Below, in pieces: positions 36,214 to 46,500 of a stretch of 56,485 nt of DNA; the stretch's first letter is position 1, and each line of letters starts with the position of its first letter. The translations under genes and the position numbers were made by a program. The DNA is from Saprospiraceae bacterium (lineage in GTDB: Bacteria > Bacteroidota > Bacteroidia > Chitinophagales > Saprospiraceae). The stretch is taken from contig JALWRC010000067.1 in assembly GCA_027080725.1 (NCBI GenBank), forward strand, positions 1 to 56,485. Direction: 5' to 3'. The notes beneath the pieces were generated by a model that saw nothing but the letters and a program-made list of their open reading frames with translations, was not told the origin of the DNA and did no database searches.

Positions 36214-39200
36214 CTATGCTTTAATCAACTTACCTTGTGCCGCAACACCACTTCCGGTGTACTGTTGGATGAGATACACCCCTTTCTGAAGGGTGCTGAC
36301 ATTGATTTTCAAGACTTGACCGGAAGCTTTTTGAGCTGGAATATATTTTTGCAATTTTCCGTTCACATCAAATATCTTGATGGAGATTTCTTCTCCAACT
36401 TTCACACTGACCGGCACTTCCACCATGTCAACTGCAGGGTTGGGAGTAACGGCCAACTGTACCGGATGGTCTCCGGATACATCTTCCGTGGCAATCAGGC
36501 TTTCATCCACTAAGAAAACGTTCTCCTTCATTGTAGTCAATCCCGTGTTGCGCATAATTAACTCACCGAAGGTCGTTCGTTTTAATTCTGCTTTTTCCTC
36601 CTTGGTCAATCCGGGGTCGTTCTCATAGTAAAAACGGTCTCCGTCCCGCAAAGCTTGAAACTGCTGTGTGACGATACGCATCACCAGTTCGCCAAACAAT
36701 TCATCCTTCCCATGGTCTTCTGCCAACATCCCTACCCAAGGGTCGATGTTGTCTACACTTCCATAGGTTTCTGCCAATTGCTGACGAAGCCTGGACTTGG
36801 TCGTAATATCAGCAAAACTCCGCACCGGAGCCAAACCGAAGTCCTTGCGGATGGTATTGTAATCCGGCAATCCTCGCTCTCGTCCTCGGTTAATATTGAT
36901 CGCAGCCAGGTCCATACCTCCAGCGCCCGGAGCCCCAAACAAAAAGTTGCGCAAATCGTCGATAATTTTTGTATCAAAATCTTGCTCCACCTGCGCACTC
37001 ATACCCTTGAGATATGGATCGATATCCCCCATCTCCGCAATGGCTGTGGGATTAAAAAAGGCATCGCGTAAGAGGATGTCGCCTTCCGGCATATGATTGC
37101 CGTTGTCGTCCATACGCAACAGAGCACTATTGATGGTGGAGTGTCCGTAGCGATAAGCCGCCGCTGAAAATACATTGAATATTTGCGGATGCATATTGGG
37201 ATTGTACCCTTGGTAAGGAGGCAATTTAACGCCGATGGTCGGCAGCCACTCCTCATATGCCAGTGCTTCAATCAATCCACCTACCCATTTGCGCGCTTTC
37301 TGGTAGAGTTGCTCGTCCGTCCAATCCGGATGCTGCGCTTTGAGTTCGTCACACTTTCGGTTGTGCTCCCGCATGAATAGGGCATGCATAGAAGTCAAGA
37401 GTGGGTTTTCATTGCATCGAATATCTCCACTGACAAAGTACTTGGTCACATTGGGATTTGGGTTGGCCAGCTTGGGTGCCGACGGGTCAATGGGGTCGTC
37501 GTACTCCCCGGAATAGGTGTTGTAGGGAAGCAAGTTGCCTTTGGAGGTTTTCAACTTACCGTCCTTAAAAGTCCTTAGCCAGTTGGCCCAATCTTTCTCA
37601 GAGCCGTATATAGTAGAACCATCCATGAAGGCGGTAATACCGTTGTACACTTGACGCGGATTATTTACATCCGTACCTGTACCCGGCATGGCTTCAGAAC
37701 GCATCATCGGGATGATGGCACGGCCTTCACAATTGGGGTCAAACCACTCATCGCATTCGGGTACGGCAATCATGGCAGGGTCCTTGTCAGAATCCGGAAC
37801 AAAAGTGATGTCGTGATCGATAAACTGTCCCCAGGCAAAGTTGTAATCACTTAATCTCAACGGGTCTTCCACATTGCCCTCTTGAGTAAAAATCTTGTTG
37901 CTGATATTGCGCGGATTGGGTCGGTCCGGTCCAGCCGGTGCGCTAATGCCATCTGCATAGGCAATGGTAGTCAGCCGCTGTTGTGCCTCACCCACAGCGC
38001 CCCAGTTGGGATGAGCGATATTGTTATTACTGCCGTCAATACTCCTAACCTCAGCATAAGCGTGCTGTGCATAAAAAACATTTTCAGGCATAAATTCCGC
38101 GTCTGTATTGCGAACAATGATATCCGTAAGGGTAGTATTCTTCACCTCAGCCCGTTCAGCTTCTGTTAATCCGGGATCGATCTCAAAATAAAAGCGGTCG
38201 CCATCTCGTAACGCCTCAAACTGCCGCTTCAATATCGCTTTCAATGTCTCTCCAAACATCTCCCCGTCAGCCTTTTTCTCTGCGAGAAATCCAACCCATG
38301 GATCTACATCATCCACACTTTTATAAATGGAAGCCAAATCTGCGGCCGAAGACTCAGAAAACTGGTCGAAACGCTCCAATCGAGGTAAGCGCATCGCCTC
38401 TCGATAATCGTTGTACGTCGGCAGCCCCCGGTCACGTCCCCTGTTAATATTGGCAGAAGCCAGGTCCACTCCTCCGGAGCCCGGAGCACCAAACAAAAAG
38501 TTTCGCAGGTCGTTGATCATCTTCGTATCACTATCTTGAGCGACCTGCGTGGTCATCCCTCTCAATGCTGCAGCAATTCCATGATCTTTTAGTCGCTTGG
38601 GGTTAAAGAAATTTTGTCTCAAATAAGCGATACCATCGTCTTGCAGAGAACCATCTTCCTTCAGGAAATACAACTTAGAATTGATGGTAGAATGACCAAA
38701 GCGATACGCGGCGGTAGAAAAGACATTGGTCATCTGTGGGTTGGTATTTTCGTCATATCCTGCATAGGGTGCGAGCTCAAGTCCCAAGGCATCCATCCAC
38801 TGTTGATAGGTGATGGATTGAAGTTCTGCAGCGACTATTTCTCTTGCTTTCATGTACAGCTGCTGATCATTCCAGTCTGAATGCTCTGCTGCAAGTACAT
38901 CACACAATCTATTGTGCTCGCGCATGAAAAGTGTGTGCAAAGCAGTCAGTAGTGGATTTTCGTTGGCTCTGACGTCTCCTGCCACAAAATACTTCTTGAT
39001 AAATGGGAAGGGCATCGCCATCTCAGGGGCATCGGGATCGATAGCACCATCCTCCTCTCCTGTCAAGGTGTTCCATGGCAACAAATTGCCCTTGGATGTC
39101 CTGAGTTTTCCGCCTTTAAACGAACGCAACCAATTGGAACGCTCCAGGGTAGAACCGTAAACATTGGATGCATCGTGAAAGGCAGTGATGCCGTTGTAAT

Positions 39201-39684
39201 ATTTTCGTGGGTTGGTGATATCCGTACCCGTCCCCTTGATATAATCCGAACGGTGCATGGGCAAAACGGCGGTACCTGTTCCCTTTGGGTCGAAATACTT
39301 GTCCCCCTTGGGTACCGCGATGTCCAATGATTCGGTACTGCCGTCCGGACTCAATGTAATGTCGTGATCGACAAACTGCCCCCATACGAAAACAAAATCA
39401 CTTCTGTTGGCGGGGTCCAAGATACTTTCGGATTGCGCGAATACCGCATTGCTAATTTCGCGTGGATTAGGCCTGTCGACTCCGGAAGGTGCGGCATATC
39501 CATCAGAAAAAGAAGGAGCAGCGATAGTGATTATTGGTGAATTGGTCGCGCCCCAATCCGGGTGGGTCGGGTGTACCCCTTGACCGTCAATAGGTCGAAA
39601 CTCCTGCCCGATAATGGCTCCTTGAAATATAAACAAGGTTCCTAACGTAAATAATAGCTTAATTCGTAATCGTAAGTCACTCAT
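36214..39684 (-). CDS. T9SS-secreted tandem animal-type haem peroxidase
   Basis: 1156 residues: signal peptide, two animal-haem-peroxidase domains in tandem (about 40-540 and 560-1060), and a T9SS sorting domain (VTPNPAVDMVEVPVSVKVGEE … GVYLIQQYTG). Both copies keep the distal-His motif (WGQFVDHDIT, H at about 107, and WGQFIDHDIT), the MREHNR segment, the proximal-His segment (AYRFGHSTI, AYRYGHSTI) and the NINRGR(D/E)RGLP block. Both active sites therefore look intact. Related bacterial peroxidases oxidise halides or phenols with H2O2 at the cell surface; the substrate here is unknown. The duplication within one chain is unusual. A TAACTTTG box at 39756-39763 (minus) fits the promoter. It stands alone as a transcription unit. 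Confidence 0.92.
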   Translation of the reverse strand: MSDLRLRIKLLFTLGTLFIFQGAIIGQEFRPIDGQGVHPTHPDWGATNSPIITIAAPSFSDGYAAPSGVDRPNPREISNAVFAQSESILDPANRSDFVFVWGQFVDHDITLSPDGSTESLDIAVPKGDKYFDPKGTGTAVLPMHRSDYIKGTGTDITNPRKYYNGITAFHDASNVYGSTLERSNWLRSFKGGKLRTSKGNLLPWNTLTGEEDGAIDPDAPEMAMPFPFIKKYFVAGDVRANENPLLTALHTLFMREHNRLCDVLAAEHSDWNDQQLYMKAREIVAAELQSITYQQWMDALGLELAPYAGYDENTNPQMTNVFSTAAYRFGHSTINSKLYFLKEDGSLQDDGIAYLRQNFFNPKRLKDHGIAAALRGMTTQVAQDSDTKMINDLRNFLFGAPGSGGVDLASANINRGRDRGLPTYNDYREAMRLPRLERFDQFSESSAADLASIYKSVDDVDPWVGFLAEKKADGEMFGETLKAILKRQFEALRDGDRFYFEIDPGLTEAERAEVKNTTLTDIIVRNTDAEFMPENVFYAQHAYAEVRSIDGSNNNIAHPNWGAVGEAQQRLTTIAYADGISAPAGPDRPNPRNISNKIFTQEGNVEDPLRLSDYNFAWGQFIDHDITFVPDSDKDPAMIAVPECDEWFDPNCEGRAIIPMMRSEAMPGTGTDVNNPRQVYNGITAFMDGSTIYGSEKDWANWLRTFKDGKLKTSKGNLLPYNTYSGEYDDPIDPSAPKLANPNPNVTKYFVSGDIRCNENPLLTSMHALFMREHNRKCDELKAQHPDWTDEQLYQKARKWVGGLIEALAYEEWLPTIGVKLPPYQGYNPNMHPQIFNVFSAAAYRYGHSTINSALLRMDDNGNHMPEGDILLRDAFFNPTAIAEMGDIDPYLKGMSAQVEQDFDTKIIDDLRNFLFGAPGAGGMDLAAININRGRERGLPDYNTIRKDFGLAPVRSFADITTKSRLRQQLAETYGSVDNIDPWVGMLAEDHGKDELFGELVMRIVTQQFQALRDGDRFYYENDPGLTKEEKAELKRTTFGELIMRNTGLTTMKENVFLVDESLIATEDVSGDHPVQLAVTPNPAVDMVEVPVSVKVGEEISIKIFDVNGKLQKYIPAQKASGQVLKINVSTLQKGVYLIQQYTGSGVAAQGKLIKA

Positions 39685-40045
39685 GGTTCAATATATTTAT
39701 GATGGTTATTTTGTTTTTACCCTATAAAGACGAGTCAACACATCTTAGTAAATCGCAAAGTTAGAATAGGAATGAAATTTAATTGCCTTTGCAAGTAAAT
39801 TTTTAATTAGTCTTGCAAATTTTTAGTATTATGAATTATTGAGAATTACATATTACCACGGGCAATAAACTATTTTATTCGGGATATTAATTCGCGATCA
39901 ACCATGTACCCCAAATGATGTTCCACCACCTTTTCCTTCTCCCTATCACATATTGCATCGCATAAAATATACCTCTTTTCCCGGAACCCGCAAGAAAACT
40001 GTTACATCCTTATAACCATATGATTATAGTCGTCTTTCTTAACCT
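39685..40045. other. Peroxidase promoter region
   Basis: 361 bases. TAACTTTG at 39756-39763 on the minus strand lies 72 bases before the peroxidase start and is a good -7 box. No convincing -33 TTTG sits at the right distance. The rest is A/T-rich with no recognised element. Confidence 0.5.
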
Positions 40046-40442
40046 TTAGAGTTGATATGATGTTGCGGACAGGGTCCGGTCTCCACTATACTCCGAGCAA
40101 CCTTGACGTACATAAAACGTAAAGCTGAAGCGTTCACACGGGAGCAACTCCTCAATTTGCAAAAGGACATTATCCGGTTGGGTGACATTTATCTCATGGA
40201 CATTAGTAGAGACTATATTGCCGGCGGCATACTCCATCCCCAGCTCATGCCAATATTCAACGACTATTCCGTATAATGTAATCGGTCTCATTGGCAAGGG
40301 TTAAGGTCACCGGCAGGGCTTCCTCACAAGGACGAATGATCTCAGCGGTTTGAATATCGACAAAAACCTGTGCCTTGGCCTGTGTTACGTCGATAAGAGA
40401 AAGGATAGTCAGAAGGAGGAACGTTAAGTTTCCATTATTCAT
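40046..40442 (-). pseudogene. Frameshifted remnant of a secreted DUF11-like protein
   Basis: A signal peptide (MNNGNLTFLLLTILSLIDVTQAKAQ) begins at 40442 and runs into VDIQTAEIIRPCEEALPVTLTLANETDYI, the usual opening of a DUF11-type repeat module. That frame stops at about 40257. The continuation of the same fold (GIVVEYWHELGMEYAAGNIV … LPCERFSFTFYVRQGC) is in a neighbouring frame and ends at 40046. The two overlap for about 40 bases, so a single indel near 40260-40295 would join them. Full-length relatives are large adhesins or T9SS cargo; only the first module survives here. Confidence 0.6.
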
Positions 40443-41161
40443 TTGACAGTGACACTAAATAAAACATTACACAAGTACCAACCGCCCTACGGCAAATACT
40501 CATCAGCTCCGATATATTATTAACTCAATAACCAATTCTTCTCATTAGCTCAATGACAGAAATAATGTAATTTGTCATGTTGCACCCCAGAACCTAACCG
40601 GTGTCCTTAGTCCCGGGATATTATTTACACAGCTCATTGCAGCATCGCCTTTGCCTGCAATTTCACCCCATTCAGTTGCAACACATGCCTCCATCCTACC
40701 TAACCGCCCAACCAATGCAGACCGTCCAATCTTGAGCACCAGCTAAAGCAAGAAATGAGGGCGCAACAGTAATCATTTTTTACAATTCCCTAAAACTGCT
40801 TCACTCTGCAAAATAAATAAAAAAAAGTGAATTACGGGAGTAAGGGTCTTTACAAAGTGCACTTTTCTGATTCGAACACCTGTAATAATCCCGTAGGGAT
40901 GCCCTCTTTGCAGCCCTGTACGAGCGACAGCGAAGTGCAGGGTTTATAATATCACCTAACGCTGTTTTGGCGGCATTTTTGCCCGACGCAATAGGTTATA
41001 TACTTGAGAAGTGTTGTATGCAAAAATAGTAACAAAACGATGCATTGGCTCACTTTTGTGCAGTTTGTAATAAACACAATATACAGTGCCTATGGTGTAT
41101 ATTACAAAATGTATTAGTATATCCATTCTGCCGGGCGCTCTCCCAATGACAATGCACTCCC
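40443..41161. other. 720-base spacer before the cytochrome operon end
   Basis: No gene. It contains a CCCTGTAC…GTGCAGGG hairpin (about 40912-40940) and TATTACAAA-type motifs at about 40850, 41060 and 41095. The last two flank each other in inverted orientation. No clear terminator follows the operon end at 41162. Confidence 0.5.
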
Positions 41162-41950
41162 CTATTTTACCAACTCTCCATCCTCTACAATGATGGAGTA
41201 GCGATAACCGGCACCGAAGTCTTTATCCAGACGGACAATGCCTTTCATCGTAACGATGTGCCCTTCAGGGATGGAGGTATTGGAAGTAATCACGAGGTCA
41301 AAATCGTCCTTGCTGCCGTCCTTGAGATGCAGCCAATTGCGCCCCATGATGTTGTAATTGGCCTTCACGACTTTTCCGCTGATTTGTACTTTTTGTCCCG
41401 CATAATTCTTGGCGTTCTTCACCAGATCGGTAATTTTCAAAGAGCCCTTTACTTCAATCTTGGTATCTATAGGCGCTACATCCTCCACCCTGGAGTGCGC
41501 CTCTTCAGGAGTGACGGGTTTGAAATCCGGGTTTTGGCTGTGGTTGGCGGGGACAATTCTAGACACCAGATATATCTTGTCAAAGGTTCGGTGATACTCC
41601 TTGCTCTCAAAATTGGTTTTCAAGAGCCCTCCTTTATAAAACACCTTCTCCCCTACTTTGACAGGCTGCTTGGTAGTGGCAATCCAAAAGGCCTCTCCAT
41701 TTTCCTCTACACGAAGGTAGACGTATTTGTCCGTAGGCAATACTTCCTTAACGACCACTTGATGCATATCATCCGGCATCGCGGTATTGGAAGGGACGTT
41801 AGGGGTTGAGGCCCCGTTGCCCATTTTCTCTTTGAACAATTTCTCTGTAATGCGCTCTTGTCCCTGTCCTTCTTCCGCTACCACTGTAGGTGCGTTATTG
41901 CAACCGGCGAAGAACAATACGCCCATGCAAATGACCATTAGTCTAATCAT
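41162..41950 (-). CDS. NrfJ-like lipoprotein with two OB-fold-type domains
   Basis: 262 residues. A lipoprotein signal (MIRLMVICMGVLFFAGC) puts the acylated Cys at 17. Residues about 60-135 resemble the NrfJ-type OB-fold (KYVYLRVEENGEAFWIATTKQPVKVGEKVFYKGG … FDKIYLVSRI). A second OB-like module covers about 170-260 (ITDLVKNAKNYAGQKVQISGKVVKANYNIMGRNWLHLKDGS). NrfJ-type proteins accompany multihaem cytochrome loci and are thought to help cytochrome maturation or metal delivery; the mechanism is unsettled. It overlaps the barrel gene by four bases (ATGA) and is the last gene of the operon. Location: periplasmic face of the inner or outer membrane. Confidence 0.75.
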   Translation of the reverse strand: MIRLMVICMGVLFFAGCNNAPTVVAEEGQGQERITEKLFKEKMGNGASTPNVPSNTAMPDDMHQVVVKEVLPTDKYVYLRVEENGEAFWIATTKQPVKVGEKVFYKGGLLKTNFESKEYHRTFDKIYLVSRIVPANHSQNPDFKPVTPEEAHSRVEDVAPIDTKIEVKGSLKITDLVKNAKNYAGQKVQISGKVVKANYNIMGRNWLHLKDGSKDDFDLVITSNTSIPEGHIVTMKGIVRLDKDFGAGYRYSIIVEDGELVK

Positions 41951-43584
41951 AATTTCCTCTTTCTTTTTCTATCAAATCGCCGGATCAGCTTGGTGTTCAA
42001 CCGGTAGCTATTACCGCTGTACCGGTCCGAAAGCTCCCCGAGCACACTCAACGTCAAACGACGCGTAAATCTAAAGGAAAGATTCAATCCGTAGTACTTT
42101 GTATTCCGTTTAATTTCGCTATTTATAAAAGCGTAATCCACCCATCTAAAATACATATCTACTCCCAAGCGACGCTTAAACATACTTCTCGAATGCCGGA
42201 CGGACCAAATATCACTGGTCAAATAGCTCGAAGTATTGTGATTGTAGCGGGCCGAAAGCCTTCCTTTCACCCAGGGAATCCGCGACCAACTGATGAATCC
42301 GTTGATATTGCCGGAGGCGTTTTGCCGGCTGTTTTGAAATCGTTTACTATAGCTCACTCCGGTATAAACCCGTCTAAAGGGTCTAAAATTGATCCGCACC
42401 CTCGCGCCTTGTCTGGCTTCGTCATCCTCCAATAATTTCTCTATCTCCGTCTTAAAGGTCTCGTACTGCAAGATGCGTTTGCGGGAGTCATACGATAGAC
42501 TCACACTCAGCCTCCTGCTGAACCGGTAACGACCGGAGAGATACATATTGGTAAGTCTAAAATCATTGGATGCGACATCGTTTACCCTTTTGTACAAATC
42601 CACCTCAAAAGAGCCAAACAAACTAATGGACCTACCTATCGAGCTCGAATGCTGGAAATAGGCATACCTTCTATCTACCAGTCCTTTGTTCCTCTGTTCT
42701 AACACGCCCAGTGTGGTCTGCGCATATAACTTCCGGCTGCTGATGGCTCTTCCCAAATAGGCACCGTATTGCAACAGGTCTGTATTGAGTCCGTAGTCAT
42801 ATATATCCGGTCTAAATCCTACGATGGCACCGACAAAGTTCTTACCGAAAGACTTATTGACTTGTACACCGTCAATTGCCCCGAGAGAAGAGGCACGGTA
42901 GTTGATTTTCCTTCCGACCAACACATTGAAAGAGGGATTGGGCTCATAAGATACTGCAAGGCTGTACACGTTGTATTGCCGCAGTGGGTAACTGACGATA
43001 CGTCCTGCGGGGAGATACCGCTGCCTATAGTTCATATAGGTTTCCGCCGACCAAGCAGAATGAGCAATATGGTCCGCGTCGAAGGACAACCGATAGTTGA
43101 CGCGGTGATTCCAATCTTCGCCTTCACCCCCATAGCTGCTCGAAGAGGCTGACATCCGGGCGCGTAAACGCTCCTCCCGGGCAGGATCTTCTTTCGGCTC
43201 CTCTTTTTCTTCTACTGCTACTGCTTTGTCAGTCTTATTCCTTTTTATGGTCTGCTTAGGTTTTGGCGTCGGTTGAGGGTCCGGTCTCGGAGGGATGTAT
43301 ACGATTTCATACCCCTTCTCCAACACACAATCCGCTAACGGCAAACAAACACAGGAAGTGCTGGACTTTTGGGTTACCCTGAGACAAGGTATCCGTTGTC
43401 CCTGCTTCATGGAGTAAAGGGTATCGCCATGCTTAATCGGTGCGGTGGACGCAAACTTGACATATACATTGGCAGAGGTCACAAAACTCACCTTCCCCGC
43501 GATCACCTCACGGCCTTCCTGACTGTACGAAGATACAGAGAGCAGCAGAAGAACCCATATAAACAGATATCTCATTTCCTTCAT
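41947..43584 (-). CDS. Outer-membrane beta-barrel of the multihaem operon
   Basis: 545 residues from the ATG at 43584, two bases after the stop of the 64-haem gene; an ATG three codons later is equally good. Signal peptide MRYLFIWVLLLLSVSSYSQ. Residues about 25-110 form a small SH3/OB-like periplasmic domain with two Cys pairs (STSCVCLPLADC). A Pro/Lys/Glu-rich linker (about 110-160) follows, then about 390 residues of alternating amphipathic strands (YRLSFDADHIAHS, YMNYRQRYLP, YSLAVSYEPNP, and RRLTLSVLGELSDRY near the end). That pattern indicates a barrel of roughly 18-20 strands. It is not recognisably MtrB or PioB, but its position makes it the candidate sheath or porin that lets cytochromes conduct across the outer membrane (inference). 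Confidence 0.72.
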   Translation of the reverse strand: MKEMRYLFIWVLLLLSVSSYSQEGREVIAGKVSFVTSANVYVKFASTAPIKHGDTLYSMKQGQRIPCLRVTQKSSTSCVCLPLADCVLEKGYEIVYIPPRPDPQPTPKPKQTIKRNKTDKAVAVEEKEEPKEDPAREERLRARMSASSSSYGGEGEDWNHRVNYRLSFDADHIAHSAWSAETYMNYRQRYLPAGRIVSYPLRQYNVYSLAVSYEPNPSFNVLVGRKINYRASSLGAIDGVQVNKSFGKNFVGAIVGFRPDIYDYGLNTDLLQYGAYLGRAISSRKLYAQTTLGVLEQRNKGLVDRRYAYFQHSSSIGRSISLFGSFEVDLYKRVNDVASNDFRLTNMYLSGRYRFSRRLSVSLSYDSRKRILQYETFKTEIEKLLEDDEARQGARVRINFRPFRRVYTGVSYSKRFQNSRQNASGNINGFISWSRIPWVKGRLSARYNHNTSSYLTSDIWSVRHSRSMFKRRLGVDMYFRWVDYAFINSEIKRNTKYYGLNLSFRFTRRLTLSVLGELSDRYSGNSYRLNTKLIRRFDRKRKRKL

Positions 43585-43585
43585 T

Positions 43586-46500
43586 TTACTCCTTTCCTTC
43601 CGGATGACAAGAATAACAGGCATCGCTATTGTAAGAATATCCACTGACTCCGTCGTGGTCATCATCTACCTCCGCCTGGTCGTCATGTTCGTGACAATCG
43701 ATGCAACTGAAACTATTGAAATTACCGCCTAAATGACAGTCCGCACAAACGTTCCACTCGTCATCGTGCTTTCCGCTGTATATCGGAAAATACTGGGCAT
43801 CGTGGTCAAAACTCGATGGTTCCCATCCATCCTCGGCATGACAATCTTCACAAGTGGTGGGATATCCCTCTCCTGAGTGGTCGGGATCATCGGCATTATT
43901 ATAATCGGACTGATGACAGCCATAGCATTCGGTCGGAGTATTATTGTAATCCCCTTGATGACAATCGTAGCAGTCTTGCACGTCTTTATGTTTGCCTTTT
44001 AGTTCCCAGTAGTCATCGTGTATATCAAACGTCGCTGGTTTCCAATTGGGTGCAGTGGTATGACATTCATCACAGGTCGTACTGAGTCCCAGATTGGTAT
44101 GGCTCGGATTGGTGGTATTATCATAATCGGATTGATGGCAACCGGAACATTGGTTGGGGGTATTGTTATAATCCCCATTATGGCAGTCCGCACAATTGTC
44201 TTTAATGTCCAGATGGGCCCCCGTTAAGGGATAATAATTATCATGCACGTCAAAGGTAGCAGGCTTCCAGCCGGGTTCTGTCGTATGACAATCATCACAG
44301 GCTGTTGACAACCCTAAGTTTACATGATCCGGATTGGTCGTATTGTCATAATCGTTTTGATGACAACCGGAACATTGGTTGGGGGTATTGTTATAATCCC
44401 CATTATGGCAGTCCGCACAATTGTCCTTAATATCCTGATGGGCCCCCGTTAGAGGGTAATAATCATCATGCACATCGAAAGTGGCAGGCTTCCAGCCGGG
44501 CTCCGTCGTATGGCAATCGTCACAAGCATTGCTCAATCCCAAATTGACGTGATTGGGATTGGTGGTATTGTCATAATTGGATTGATGGCAGCCTTTGCAT
44601 TCGGTCGGAGTATTGTTATAATCCCCGTGATGACATTCTGCACAATTATCTTTAACATCAATATGAGCACCTGTTAACTCATAGTAGTCGTCATGTACAT
44701 CAAAGGTGGCCGGCTTCCAGCCGGGCTCTGTCGTATGGCAATTATCACAGGTGTGTGAAAGGCCCAGATTTTTGTGATTGGGATTGGTGGAGGCATCGTA
44801 ATTGGATTGATGACAGCCGTTACAATCCTTCGGTGTTTTATTGTAGTCTCCATGGTGGCACTTCTCACATTCCTCTGAAACGTCAACATGAGCTCCGGTA
44901 AACTCCCAATAATCTTCGTGTTGCGGGAACATTGCCGGTTGCCAATCCGGATCCATCGTATGACAAATTAAGCAGTCCGTCTCCAGGTTCAATTTCTGAT
45001 GATCGGGATTGGTCGATTCGTCGTATTGCTTTTTATGACATTTGTAGCACTCCTTGGGCGTATCCTTGTACATACGCTTCTCATGGCACTGCCTGCAGTC
45101 CACCATCATGTGACTTCCCACCAATGGAAAGTCCGTATCATCGTGATTGATGCCGGAACCTTTCTCGCCCATGGGGTGACAATCCAGGCAATCGATGCTC
45201 TTATAGATGTACCCGCCTATCATCTCATGCTGCTCTCCCGTCTCTTTCTTTTCATGACAGGTAACGCAGGTGAACACGGCATAATTCATCGGATCCGTAT
45301 GGCAATCCACACATTCATTCCATTCATCTTTGTGGGTTCCCGAATAAATAGGAAAGAACTCGGCATCATGATCGAAGTCTGCCGGCGTCCATGCCGTCTC
45401 CGTGTGGCACTTCTGACATTCGGTGGAGAACCCTGCTGTCTCATGTACAGGATTGGTCGTCGCGTCGTATTTGTCCCGGTGACAATCCACGCACAACTTC
45501 GGGTTATTCACATAATCCCCATTGTGGCATTTGGCACAATCGGTCGCAATATCAGCGTGTGCACCGTTGAGTTCATAAAAATCATTGTGCACCTCGAAGG
45601 TCGCAGGAGCCCATCCCGCATCCGTCGTGTGGCAACCTGCACAATCGGTAGATAAGTTCAGCTTGGTATGGCTCGGATTGATGGAAGCATCATAATCTTT
45701 CTGATGACACCCGACACAGGCTCCCGAAAGACCTTCAAAATTGCCATTGGTATGGCAGGCAAAGCATTCGGTATTCTGGTGTTCGCCGGTTAGTGGGAAG
45801 GCCGTCATATCGTGATCAAATACATCATCCCCATCTCCTGTCGGGTGGCAGCCCAAACAAGCAGCATCACTATAGATATACCCTTTCACCTTTTTATGTT
45901 CTTCATCCGTATCCGGATTCTTGTGGCAGTTGGTACAGCTCACCACCATGATATTATTGGCGTCTGTATGACAATCGGTGCAGGCACTCCACTCGCCCTC
46001 GTGTTTGCCGGAGTAAATCGGGAAGAACTGTCCGTCATGGTCAAAAGTTGAAGGCTTCCATTCCGACTGGGTATGACACATCTCACAATCGGTAGAGAAC
46101 TTCACACGAGCGTGATCGGGATTTTTTGCCCCATCATAAGCATCCCGGTGGCAACCGACACATTCGTTAGGCGTGGTGGTGTAATCCCCATTGTGGCATT
46201 TGGCACAATCGGTCGCAATTCCGGCATGCGCTCCTTCTAATAAGTAATAGTCATTGTGGACATCAAACCGCGCCGGAGCCCAGTCAGGGTCCGTGTTGTG
46301 ACAAGAGGCACAGTCCTTAGACAGTCGCAACTTGTTATGGCTCGGGTTGAGTGAAGCATCGTAATCCTTCTGATGACAATCCACACATCCCGTCGTCAAC
46401 CCCTCGAATCCCCCATTGGTATGACATGCCGTGCATTCCGTCGTCTGGTGCACTCCTGTAAGAGGAAATGCCGTGTTGTCATGGTCAAATATATTGTCCT

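Noticed and set aside
40865-40890. tRNA-like GATTCGAA sequence
   Set aside because: No acceptor stem or anticodon arm could be folded around it.
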